20,508 nt of DNA, taken from assembly GCA_900546485.1 (NCBI GenBank), contig URDK01000043.1, positions 1-20,508 on the forward strand, written 5' to 3'. A program made the translations under genes and the position numbers. This DNA is from an uncultured Eubacteriales bacterium. GTDB lineage: Bacteria; Bacillota; Clostridia; Oscillospirales; Oscillospiraceae. Positions within the stretch are counted from its first letter, which is position 1; each line of letters opens with the position of its first letter. The notes beneath the pieces were generated by a model. The model was not told the DNA's origin and did no database searches. It saw only the letters and a list, made by a program, of their open reading frames with translations. Below are positions 14,390-20,356 of the stretch, piece after piece.

Positions 14390-16192
14390 TTACTGCGCGG
14401 AGACGGGCGCCTTCTTCGCGGCGGCCGCAGCCCAGGTCATGAGCACGGCGGCAACGGCGAGGACTATGGCTCCCGCGGCCTGGACGGCGTGGCCGCTGAA
14501 GCTGACTGTGGCGGCATAGCCGTATACCAGCGCCGCCAGCGCGGCGACGAGGGAGATGACGCCCAGCGTCATGGCCGCAGTCTTGCCGCTCAGGCCGAGG
14601 ATAGCGGCGACTATGCCGAGAACCGCAGCGGCCAGCATGAGGCCGTAGGTGACGGCGCGGCCGGTCAGCTCCTTGGTGGTGATGACGGTCTGCTCGTCAA
14701 CGGTCTGATAGGCTGCCTCGATCGGGTCCATGCCTCCGTCTATCTTGGCCTTGATGTCGGCATTTTTGGCCAAAGTGGCGTAGCCGTCCTGAATCTGGGC
14801 CTCGCCGGCCTCGAACTCGTCGAGCTGCGCTTTACCGTCGGCCAGCTGCTGCTCGGCGGCCGCAAGCTCGGCCTCACCGGCGGTGATCTCCTCGGCGGCC
14901 GCCTCGAGCTGGGCCTCGCCGGCTGCTAGCTCGGCTGCTGCCGCCTGGAGCTGCTGCTCACCGGCCGCGAGCTGCGCCGGGGCCGCGTCGAGCTGCTGCT
15001 TTACTGCCGCCAGCTGCTGTTCGGCCGCCGCAAGCTTCGCCGCAGCCGCCTCATACTCCTGCACCTGCGCGAGACCCTCCTCATAGGGGGCCAGCTGCGC
15101 CGCGCCGGCGTCAAGCTGAGACTTTGCGGCGGTAAGCTGCTGCTCGCCGAGGTCTATCTGCTTCTTCGCCGAGCTGAGCTTCTGCTCCGCGGCATCGAGC
15201 GTCTTGGCCGCGGTCTCATACTCGGTCAGCTGCGCGAGCCCGGCCTCATAGCTGTCTATGAGGGCCTTGCCCTCGGCCAGCTTGGCGGCTGTGGCGTCGA
15301 GGGTCGCCTTGCTCTCGTCAAGCTGCTTCTTTGCCGTGTCAAGCTGGGCCTTTGTGGCCTCGGCCTGCTCGCCGGAGAGCTGACCGGCCTCCACGGCCGC
15401 GTTATACTGGGCGAGCTTGGTTTCGTACTCCGTCAGCTTCGTCTCATACTGAGCAAGCCCGGCGTCGTACTGCTTCTTGCCGGCGTCATACTGGAGCTTG
15501 CCGGAGGTGTACTGGCTGCGCATGGCGTTTAGCTGTGCCTTGCCTGCCTCGTAGGCCTCCGTTTTTTCGGCGAGCGCGGCCTTGCCGGCCTCATACTCGG
15601 CCAGACCCGCCTCATATTCTTTGACGCCGGCCTCATACTCGGCGAGCTTGGCGTTATACTGCTCCAGGCCCGCGTCGTAGGTGGCTTTGCCGGCGTCGTA
15701 GGCGGGTTTCATGGCCTCCAGCTGAGCCTTGCCCGCCTCATAGGCTTCGGTCTTTTCCGCAAGCGCAGCATTGCCCGCTTCGTACTCGGCAAGGCCCGCG
15801 TTGTACTGCGCGAGGCCCGACTGGTACTCGGACTTCTTTGCCGCCAGCGTGGCCGCGCCCTGCTGATAGGCGACGCGCCCGGCTTCGACCTTTGCCTGTC
15901 CTGCGGCGTACTCCTCGCGGCCCGCATCGAGCGCCGCCTTACCGGCCTCATAGTCCGCGAGCCCCTGCTCGTATGCCGCTTTGCCCGCCTCATAGTCCGC
16001 GCGCTTGGACTCAAGCTGCTCTACTCCGGCGGCGAGGGTGTCAATCTGTTCGAGGGTTTCCGCTTTTTCGGCTTCCTTGGCCTGCTTGACGTCGACGACA
16101 TCTGAGATGCCCAGTCCCCCCGCGACAAGCCCAAACAGACAAGCCAGAATCATCACGACGCTGCACAGCTTCAGAAGTTTTTGCCCTTTCAT
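14390..16192 (-). CDS. Membrane protein with long glycine-heptad repeat ectodomain
   Basis: This 600-residue protein has an N-terminal transmembrane segment (about 8-30), a roughly 470-residue extracytoplasmic helical region, and about three transmembrane segments at the C-terminus (about 513-535, 538-561 and 568-592). From residue 70 to 245 a Gly falls at nearly every seventh position (70, 77, 84, 91, 98, 105, 112, 126, 133...), with Tyr or Leu four residues before it (units such as YEAGKAA). This resembles the xxxLxxG heptads of YhgE/Pip-type membrane proteins and some RND/MmpL transporters. Residues 132-161 recur almost unchanged at 195-224, exactly nine heptads later. The second half shifts to Gln/Ala/Leu heptads without regular Gly. 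A signal for export or a catalytic domain is absent. The Shine-Dalgarno GGGAGGA lies about 10 nt upstream. It may be a surface or cell-wall-spanning scaffold; the function is unknown. Confidence 0.8.
   Translation of the reverse strand: MKGQKLLKLCSVVMILACLFGLVAGGLGISDVVDVKQAKEAEKAETLEQIDTLAAGVEQLESKRADYEAGKAAYEQGLADYEAGKAALDAGREEYAAGQAKVEAGRVAYQQGAATLAAKKSEYQSGLAQYNAGLAEYEAGNAALAEKTEAYEAGKAQLEAMKPAYDAGKATYDAGLEQYNAKLAEYEAGVKEYEAGLAEYEAGKAALAEKTEAYEAGKAQLNAMRSQYTSGKLQYDAGKKQYDAGLAQYETKLTEYETKLAQYNAAVEAGQLSGEQAEATKAQLDTAKKQLDESKATLDATAAKLAEGKALIDSYEAGLAQLTEYETAAKTLDAAEQKLSSAKKQIDLGEQQLTAAKSQLDAGAAQLAPYEEGLAQVQEYEAAAAKLAAAEQQLAAVKQQLDAAPAQLAAGEQQLQAAAAELAAGEAQLEAAAEEITAGEAELAAAEQQLADGKAQLDEFEAGEAQIQDGYATLAKNADIKAKIDGGMDPIEAAYQTVDEQTVITTKELTGRAVTYGLMLAAAVLGIVAAILGLSGKTAAMTLGVISLVAALAALVYGYAATVSFSGHAVQAAGAIVLAVAAVLMTWAAAAAKKAPVSAQ
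15521..15799 (-). repeat. Internal 189-bp-offset duplication in the heptad-repeat gene
   Basis: The segments encoding residues 132-161 (15799-15710) and 195-224 (15610-15521) are near-identical at protein level (about 28 of 30 residues). They are offset by 63 residues, or nine heptads, consistent with unequal recombination inside the repeat. Confidence 0.75.
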
Positions 16193-16237
16193 GTCAGATT
16201 AGTCCTCCCAACATTTTTATTCAGGGATTGTTTTTCC

Positions 16238-16255
16238 GAACAGCCCTCTCTGTTC
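16238..16255 (-). other. Small hairpin in the leader of the heptad-repeat gene
   Basis: GAACAG (16238-16243) and CTGTTC (16250-16255) form a 6-bp stem (7 with the flanking C-G) in the roughly 70-nt 5' leader. It carries no T-run; it may be a stability element. Confidence 0.4.
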
Positions 16256-16269
16256 GCTACACATATTGG

Positions 16270-16298
16270 AGTATATGCCAGACTATGTTAAAAAGCAA
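16270..16298 (-). promoter_or_regulatory. Candidate promoter of the heptad-repeat membrane protein
   Basis: On the - strand a -35 TTGCTT (16298-16293), a 17-bp spacer and a -10 TATACT (16275-16270). Transcription would start near 16262. Confidence 0.5.
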
Positions 16299-16419
16299 GC
16301 AAATAATGCACTGAATGTAAGAAAAAATAACTAGCAGCGCTAAAATGGCGCGCAAAATATGTGCAATACGGAGAAAAACATTGTGCAATATTACTAAGAA
16401 TTAAATGTTTGTGAGCTGA
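16299..16419. other. AT-rich intergenic stretch upstream of the mgtE promoter
   Basis: I see no gene here. It is AT-rich compared with its flanks. TGTGCAATA occurs twice, at 16360-16368 and 16382-16390, 22 bp apart (two helical turns) and about 30-60 bp upstream of the mgtE -35. This could be a regulator site, but chance is possible. Confidence 0.35.
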
Positions 16420-16448
16420 TTGACATATCAAGCGGCAGGTGGTATGAT
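16420..16448 (+). promoter_or_regulatory. Strong SigA promoter of mgtE
   Basis: A consensus -35 TTGACA (16420-16425), a 17-bp spacer and a -10 TATGAT (16443-16448). Transcription should begin near 16455, giving a leader of about 200 nt. Confidence 0.8.
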
Positions 16449-16451
16449 TAA

Positions 16452-16639
16452 ATCCCACGAAAGTGGAGATCAAAGACAAGCTGAGGTGAGCGCACGTGGA
16501 AGGCGGTTCCGGACGAAGTTGCGGAACAAAACGTAGAGGATACGGCAAAGCGGGCGCGCTCTCGGCTGCAAGGCTATGAGCATGCCTTTTCTTCCGTGCG
16601 CGCTGCGCCGCCGTACCCTCATGGATACGGCGGCTTTTT
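16452..16639 (+). ncRNA. Structured mgtE leader with attenuator, candidate cation-sensing riboswitch
   Basis: The leader contains a GNRA-capped hairpin at its 5' end (CCAC 16455-16458, GAAA, GTGG 16463-16466), a hairpin GTTCCG/CGGAAC (16506-16511 with 16522-16527), and an intrinsic terminator. The terminator is GCCGCCGTA (16607-16615) paired with TACGGCGGC (16626-16634), followed by TTTTT (16635-16639), only 12 nt before the Shine-Dalgarno. The upstream GAGGATACGGC (16536-16546) can pair with GCCGTACCCTC (16610-16620) with one mismatch, which would break the terminator. This is the layout of a transcription-attenuating riboswitch. mgtE genes are often controlled by the M-box (ykoK) Mg2+ riboswitch, but only AGGTGAG near 16481 recalls that consensus. 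The family is therefore unassigned. Confidence 0.6.
16607..16639 (+). terminator. Attenuator terminator just upstream of mgtE
   Basis: A perfect 9-bp GC-rich stem (16607-16615 and 16626-16634) with a 10-nt loop, followed by TTTTT. It lies between the mgtE promoter and start codon, so it is conditional rather than an end-of-gene terminator. Confidence 0.8.
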
Positions 16640-16663
16640 GCTGCCCGGAAGGAGGGTATGACC

Positions 16664-17995
16664 ATGACTGTAACCGTACTCAAGGCCCTTCTGAAGGAGA
16701 AGAGGCTGAGATCAATTCATGACGTATTGTCCATGTATAACCCCGTGGACCTCGCGGAGCTCCTCTCGGAGCTGGATGACCGCGAGCTTGCCACGGTGTT
16801 CCGCATCCTCGACAAGCCCAAGGCGGCCGAGGTGTTCACCTACATGGACAAGGACCTGAGGCAGGAGCTCATAAAGACCTTTTCGAGCGCTGAAATAAAC
16901 AGCCTCTTTGAGGAGCTCTACGCTGACGACGCGGCGGATTTTCTGAGCGACATGCCTGCAAACTTTGTGACGCAGCTCCTGGAGAACGTCGGACCGGAGA
17001 CGCGCCGGACGATAAATAATCTGCTGCAATACCCGGACGACAGCGCGGGCAGCATCATGACCGTTGAGTTCGTGGAGCTGGACCCGGAGATGACGGTGTC
17101 GGGCGCGCTGGACAAGATACGCCGCGTCGGCATAGACAGCGAGACGGTGTACAACTGCTACGCGGTGAAAAAGCACAAGCTGCTCGGCGTGGTGACGGCC
17201 AAGGACCTGCTCACGCACGAGGGCACGGAGCCCATAGCGCCGCTGATACTCAGCGACTACATCTCCGTCAAGACGACGGACGACAGGGAATATGTCGCCA
17301 ATCTTTTCCGCCGCTACGGGCTGATAGCCCTGCCTGTCGTGGACACGGAGGGCTGCATCGTGGGCATCGTCACCTTTGACGACGCCATAGGCGTCCTCAC
17401 GGAGGAGACGACGGAGGACATGCAGAAGATGGCCGCGATGGAAGCCAACACCGAGCCATATCTCAAGACCCCTGCGTGGAAGCACGCGAAGCACCGCATT
17501 GTCTGGCTGCTGGTGCTGATGCTCTCGGCCACCATCACGGGTGCGATAATCTCGAAGTACGAGGCGGCCTTTGCCGCGGTCCCACTGCTGGTGTCCTTCA
17601 TCCCGATGATAATGGACACGGGCGGCAACTGCGGCTCCCAGAGCTCCACGCTGATAATCCGCGGCCTCGCGGTGGATGAGCTGCACTTTTCGGACACCTT
17701 GAAGGTGGTCTGGAAGGAGCTGCGCGTGGCGCTGCTGGTGGGCCTGGGCCTCGCCATAGCGGATTCCGCCTTTGTTATGCTGCGCTACGGCGACATACGG
17801 CTTGCAGGGGTGGTGTCGCTGTCCATGTTCTTCACGGTCATATGCGCCAAGGTCACGGGCGGACTGCTGCCCATTGCTGCAAAGCGCCTGGGCCTGGACC
17901 CGGCGCTGATGGCGGCGCCGCTCATCACCACCGTGGTGGACACTGTGGCGATGTTCATATACTTCACCATCGCGACGATGCTGTTCCAGCTTTAA
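16664..17995 (+). CDS. mgtE: Magnesium transporter MgtE
   Basis: This 443-residue protein is a homodimeric Mg2+-gated Mg2+ channel of the cytoplasmic membrane. It has the standard layout: cytoplasmic superhelical N domain (about 1-125), tandem CBS domains (about 127-250, with SAGSIMTVEFVELD and ILSDYISVKTTD starts), a connecting helix, then five transmembrane helices (about 277-443). Family signatures are FIPMIMDTGGNCGSQSS (312-328) and the pore segment ITTVVDTVAMFIYF with the pore-lining Asp at 426. I chose ATG 16664 because GGAGGG (16651-16656) is 7 nt upstream; ATG 16658, one base from that site, is less likely. Expression is probably controlled by the structured leader RNA upstream. Confidence 0.95.
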   Translation: MTVTVLKALLKEKRLRSIHDVLSMYNPVDLAELLSELDDRELATVFRILDKPKAAEVFTYMDKDLRQELIKTFSSAEINSLFEELYADDAADFLSDMPANFVTQLLENVGPETRRTINNLLQYPDDSAGSIMTVEFVELDPEMTVSGALDKIRRVGIDSETVYNCYAVKKHKLLGVVTAKDLLTHEGTEPIAPLILSDYISVKTTDDREYVANLFRRYGLIALPVVDTEGCIVGIVTFDDAIGVLTEETTEDMQKMAAMEANTEPYLKTPAWKHAKHRIVWLLVLMLSATITGAIISKYEAAFAAVPLLVSFIPMIMDTGGNCGSQSSTLIIRGLAVDELHFSDTLKVVWKELRVALLVGLGLAIADSAFVMLRYGDIRLAGVVSLSMFFTVICAKVTGGLLPIAAKRLGLDPALMAAPLITTVVDTVAMFIYFTIATMLFQL

Positions 17996-17997
17996 AA

Positions 17998-18030
17998 AAA
18001 GCGCCGCAGACGTACAGTCTGCGGCGCTTT
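17998..18030. terminator. Bidirectional terminator between mgtE and the pseudo-deacetylase gene
   Basis: AAAGCGCCGCAGAC (17998-18011) and GTCTGCGGCGCTTT (18017-18030) form a perfect 14-bp stem with a 5-nt loop. Leftward it is followed by a T-run (seven T in all), rightward only by TTTAT, so it is strongest for the leftward gene. Confidence 0.85.
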
Positions 18031-18055
18031 ATGCTGCGCACGAATATTCAGTCAT

Positions 18056-19156
18056 TCAGTCCGGAACCGGTGCGTTGACCTCGGAGGGCGCGCGGACGGT
18101 GAAGCCGTTGTCCTTGATATAGCTGAGCACGGAGGGCATGCAGGCATCCGTGGCATCGCAGCAGAGGATGCGCGCGTCGAGCCGCGAGGGGCGGTATTCG
18201 AGGTAGGCGGTTATGAGCGAGATGTAGGAGAGACCGGCGCCGTTTTGTATGCAGTCCGTGTCGTAATCCCAGAACACCAAGCCGGAGATATCCGCGACAT
18301 GGATGCAGGCGGCGTCGTACTCGGGCGCGGAGGAGGCGATGAGCAGGGTCTTGACCCGTGCGGCGTCGAGCAGGAGGGAGGATATCTCGGCGTACTCGGC
18401 GCTGGGGTCCGTGGAGCAGAGCGCGCCCACGCTGTGGCCCTCGCCTACGATGCGGCGGACGGTGTCCGGGCTCTCGCGGATCTCGTCGGCGGTGAGGAAG
18501 AAGGCGCCGCTGACGCCGTATTCGGAAAGCGTGTCGAGCAGAGTGTCCGAGGGCAGGCCGACGAAGCTGAGATAGACAAGGCTTCCGGAATCGGAGGCTG
18601 TGCCTCCGCCACCCCAGGAGCCGTCGCCCGTGCCGCCGGAGCCGACATAGGCGTTGTAGCGGCTGACCATGAGCGGCTTGGCCGCGGTCAGGAACTGGCC
18701 GTCCGTGAGGAAGACGGAGCTGTCCTTTATGCGGCAGACGTCGCCGTGCTCACCGCCGTCGATGTAGGACCAGGAGAGGCCGTACTGCCCGCAGATGAAG
18801 TCGAGCGGGACGTATATCTGACCTCCGCGGCTGATGGGGGTTATGTTATAGTAAGTGCCGTTGCCGTCGTAGGTCTCGCCGGTGTTCAGGTCGAAGTAGA
18901 GCTGCTTGGACGAGGAGTAGAGCGAGGCGGTGTTGCTGCTCTGGTGGAATGAGTTGTAGATCTTGAAGTTTACAAATACGGTGTAGGGGACGTAGATGGT
19001 GGAGTTCTGCCAGTAGGGCTGGTATGCGAGCTCGAGCAGGTTGTCGTTCGTAGCGATAAAGCAGACGCCGGACCCGGAGGCCGAAGCGGCGCTCATGGCC
19101 GGCAGCAGGCAGAACACCAGGCAGACGATGAGGCAGATGGAAAGCAGTCTGCGCAT
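18056..19156 (-). CDS. Secreted protein with degenerate polysaccharide-deacetylase-like domain
   Basis: This 366-residue exported protein has a signal peptide (about 1-27, ending ASA), an N-terminal region (about 30-160) with two YVP-type segments (NSTIYVPYTVFVNF, RGGQIYVPLDFICGQYGLSW) resembling the copper-amine-oxidase N-like domain, a Gly/Ser/Thr linker (172-192), and a C-terminal domain (about 193-358) with the polysaccharide-deacetylase fold pattern (SLVYLSFVG, then GVSGAFFLTADEI, then RRIVGEGHSVGALCSTD). In active deacetylases the first motif is TFDDG and the second is H(S/T)xxxH; here they read SFVGL and ALCSTD, so metal ligands are missing and the domain is probably non-catalytic. Strong SD GGAGGTGA (19163-19170) lies 6 nt upstream. 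Wall-glycan binding or sensing is possible; the function is unknown. Confidence 0.75.
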   Translation of the reverse strand: MRRLLSICLIVCLVFCLLPAMSAASASGSGVCFIATNDNLLELAYQPYWQNSTIYVPYTVFVNFKIYNSFHQSSNTASLYSSSKQLYFDLNTGETYDGNGTYYNITPISRGGQIYVPLDFICGQYGLSWSYIDGGEHGDVCRIKDSSVFLTDGQFLTAAKPLMVSRYNAYVGSGGTGDGSWGGGGTASDSGSLVYLSFVGLPSDTLLDTLSEYGVSGAFFLTADEIRESPDTVRRIVGEGHSVGALCSTDPSAEYAEISSLLLDAARVKTLLIASSAPEYDAACIHVADISGLVFWDYDTDCIQNGAGLSYISLITAYLEYRPSRLDARILCCDATDACMPSVLSYIKDNGFTVRAPSEVNAPVPD

Positions 19157-19185
19157 GGCGATTCACCTCCAAAATTATTGCAAAT

Positions 19186-19214
19186 ATTCTACCATAAAAA
19201 AAGTGTCGCCGCAA
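19186..19214 (-). promoter_or_regulatory. Promoter of the pseudo-deacetylase gene
   Basis: On the - strand a -35 TTGCGG (19214-19209), a 17-bp spacer and a -10 TAGAAT (19191-19186) preceded by TGG (extended -10). Confidence 0.6.
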
Positions 19215-19238
19215 GAAAACAAAAATCGAAAAAAACTC

Positions 19239-19267
19239 TTGACATATGGCGAATCATTTGGTATATT
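19239..19267 (+). promoter_or_regulatory. Promoter of the tRNA-Asp/tRNA-Thr operon
   Basis: A consensus -35 TTGACA (19239-19244), a 17-bp spacer and a -10 TATATT (19262-19267). It ends 15 bp before the first tRNA. Confidence 0.85.
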
Positions 19268-19282
19268 ACAAAAGCCGCTTGT

Positions 19283-19359
19283 GGCCGAGTAGTTCAGTCG
19301 GTTAGAACGCTAGCCTGTCACGCTAGAGGCCGAGGGTTCAAGTCCCTTCTCGGTCGCCA
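19283..19359 (+). tRNA. tRNA-Asp (anticodon GTC)
   Basis: The cloverleaf is complete. Acceptor arms GGCCGAG (19283-19289) and CTCGGTC (19349-19355) pair with one G-U. The anticodon stem is CTAGC/GCTAG with loop CTGTCAC and anticodon GTC at 19317-19319. The T-loop is GGTTCAAGTC, the discriminator is G, and CCA is encoded (19357-19359). Confidence 0.96.
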
Positions 19360-19360
19360 C

Positions 19361-19384
19361 TCCCCACGGCGAAAGCCGTGGGGA
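19361..19384 (+). repeat. Perfect hairpin between the two tRNAs
   Basis: TCCCCACGGC (19361-19370) and GCCGTGGGGA (19375-19384) form a 10-bp stem capped by a GAAA tetraloop. It begins 1 nt after the CCA of tRNA-Asp, and no T-run follows. It is a likely processing or spacer structure of the tRNA precursor. Confidence 0.75.
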
Positions 19385-19391
19385 AAGCTAT

Positions 19392-19467
<76 letters not shown>

Positions 19468-19468
19468 G

Positions 19469-19503
19469 AAAGCACCTGACGAAAGTCGGGTGCTTTTTGT
19501 TTT
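19469..19503 (+). terminator. Terminator of the tRNA operon
   Basis: AAAGCACCTGAC (19469-19480) and GTCGGGTGCTTT (19485-19496) pair around a GAAA loop with one G-T pair, followed by TTTTTGTTTT. Confidence 0.9.
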
Positions 19504-19509
19504 AAGCAC

Positions 19510-19551
19510 GACACTTGCGCTGGAATCATTGACACCTGCGCTGGAATCATT
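19510..19551 (+). repeat. Tandem 21-bp direct repeat carrying a promoter
   Basis: Two head-to-tail 21-bp copies (19510-19530 and 19531-19551) begin GACAC and end GGAATCATT, differing only at the sixth base (T or C). The junction of the copies creates the -35 TTGACA of the downstream promoter. Confidence 0.9.
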
Positions 19552-19557
19552 TATAAT
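19529..19557 (+). promoter_or_regulatory. Consensus promoter of the small lipoprotein gene
   Basis: A perfect -35 TTGACA (19529-19534), a 17-bp spacer and a perfect -10 TATAAT (19552-19557). The -35 straddles the repeat junction. Confidence 0.85.
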
Positions 19558-19575
19558 TTTACCATAATTGGTAAA
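19558..19575 (+). promoter_or_regulatory. Operator-like palindrome at the transcription start
   Basis: TTTACC (19558-19563), ATAATT, GGTAAA (19570-19575) is a perfect palindrome directly after the -10, over the expected start site near 19564. A repressor bound here would block initiation. No regulator gene is adjacent, so the role is inference. Confidence 0.5.
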
Positions 19576-19607
19576 TTATATTTAATTTCAGAGGGGGTGA
19601 AAACAGT

Positions 19608-20264
19608 ATGAAGAAACTGACGGCAATAGTTGTGTTCTGTGCGGCTTTGCTGCTCTCGGGTTGCGGTGCGAAAGCTGCGGAACCGGCTCCGCCCGAAACC
19701 ACAGCTCAGCTTGAGCAGAGCGAGCGTATCGCGGAGCTGGAGGCGCGGCTCGAAGAAGCTGAGGCTGAACTGGCGCGGCTTGGAGAACAGAGCGAGTACG
19801 CCTATTACAACATGATCCGCGTCGACCCCGACTTCAGCCAGGCCATCGTGAACTGCCCTGATGGTATACTGACCTCGCCGGTCGAACCGGGGCTCAAGTG
19901 CGGTCATCCGATGGAAAACGAATACGTCGAGGTGGTCGCAAAGTGCCGCGTGAAGGAAAACGTTGCTCTTACAGAACCGCACGAGGAATGGCTGCTCATT
20001 GAGTGCGCCGTGATGGACGCTTCCGAAGGCTCGCTCGGCTGGATACCGGCGGAGTGCGCCGCGGAGTACACGGCCGAAAACATGGACACCGTCACTTGGC
20101 CGCTGAAGGTCGACGAGAGCAAGGCGGACTGGGACCATGGCCTCGTCAGCATCGGCTCCGTGGAGGACGGCGTCGCGCATATAGGCTATGCTGGCGGAAG
20201 CGAGGATATGCCGGCGGAGAGCATCCTTCGCCCCGAGCCTGGGGTCACCGGTTGGTTTGGCTGA
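19608..20264 (+). CDS. Small lipoprotein with coiled coil and SH3-like region
   Basis: This 218-residue lipoprotein has a signal peptide MKKLTAIVVFCAALLLSGCG with lipobox LSGC (Cys19), a short Glu/Ala/Leu-rich coiled coil (about 33-62), and a C-terminal domain (64-218) that I cannot assign firmly. The latter contains EEWLLIECAVMDASEGSLGWIPAEC, which resembles a bacterial SH3-type beta barrel (W-L-L-I ... G-W-I-P). Shine-Dalgarno AGAGGGGGTGA lies upstream of ATG 19608 with the usual spacing. Under a consensus promoter with an operator-like palindrome, it is probably strongly expressed when derepressed. A cell-surface role is likely; the substrate or partner is unknown. Confidence 0.75.
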   Translation: MKKLTAIVVFCAALLLSGCGAKAAEPAPPETTAQLEQSERIAELEARLEEAEAELARLGEQSEYAYYNMIRVDPDFSQAIVNCPDGILTSPVEPGLKCGHPMENEYVEVVAKCRVKENVALTEPHEEWLLIECAVMDASEGSLGWIPAECAAEYTAENMDTVTWPLKVDESKADWDHGLVSIGSVEDGVAHIGYAGGSEDMPAESILRPEPGVTGWFG

Positions 20265-20313
20265 TACTCAGCGGCTGCTCTAAAAACTCAGCCAAAAGCT
20301 CAATGAGATAGTC

Positions 20314-20343
20314 AAGACCCGCAGTCTTTTGACTGCGGGTCTT
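20314..20343 (+). terminator. Terminator of the small lipoprotein gene
   Basis: AAGACCCGCAGTC (20314-20326) and GACTGCGGGTCTT (20331-20343) form a perfect 13-bp stem with a TTTT loop, followed by ATTTAT. It may also terminate the leftward gene at the right edge. Confidence 0.75.
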
Positions 20344-20356
20344 ATTTATATTCGGC

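Noticed and set aside
14800..16050. Repetitive DNA that might be read as a CRISPR array or tandem repeat
   Set aside because: The repeats are 21-nt-phased codon repeats inside one open frame encoding heptads. There are no unique spacers between constant repeats and no cas genes.
16452..16657. Firm call of an M-box (ykoK) Mg2+ riboswitch
   Set aside because: Only AGGTGAG resembles the consensus, and the conserved core internal loops could not be found by eye. It is kept as an unassigned attenuator leader.
18056..19156. Pseudogene call for the deacetylase-like gene
   Set aside because: The frame, signal peptide, SD and promoter are intact; only catalytic residues differ. It is annotated as a CDS encoding a probable pseudoenzyme.
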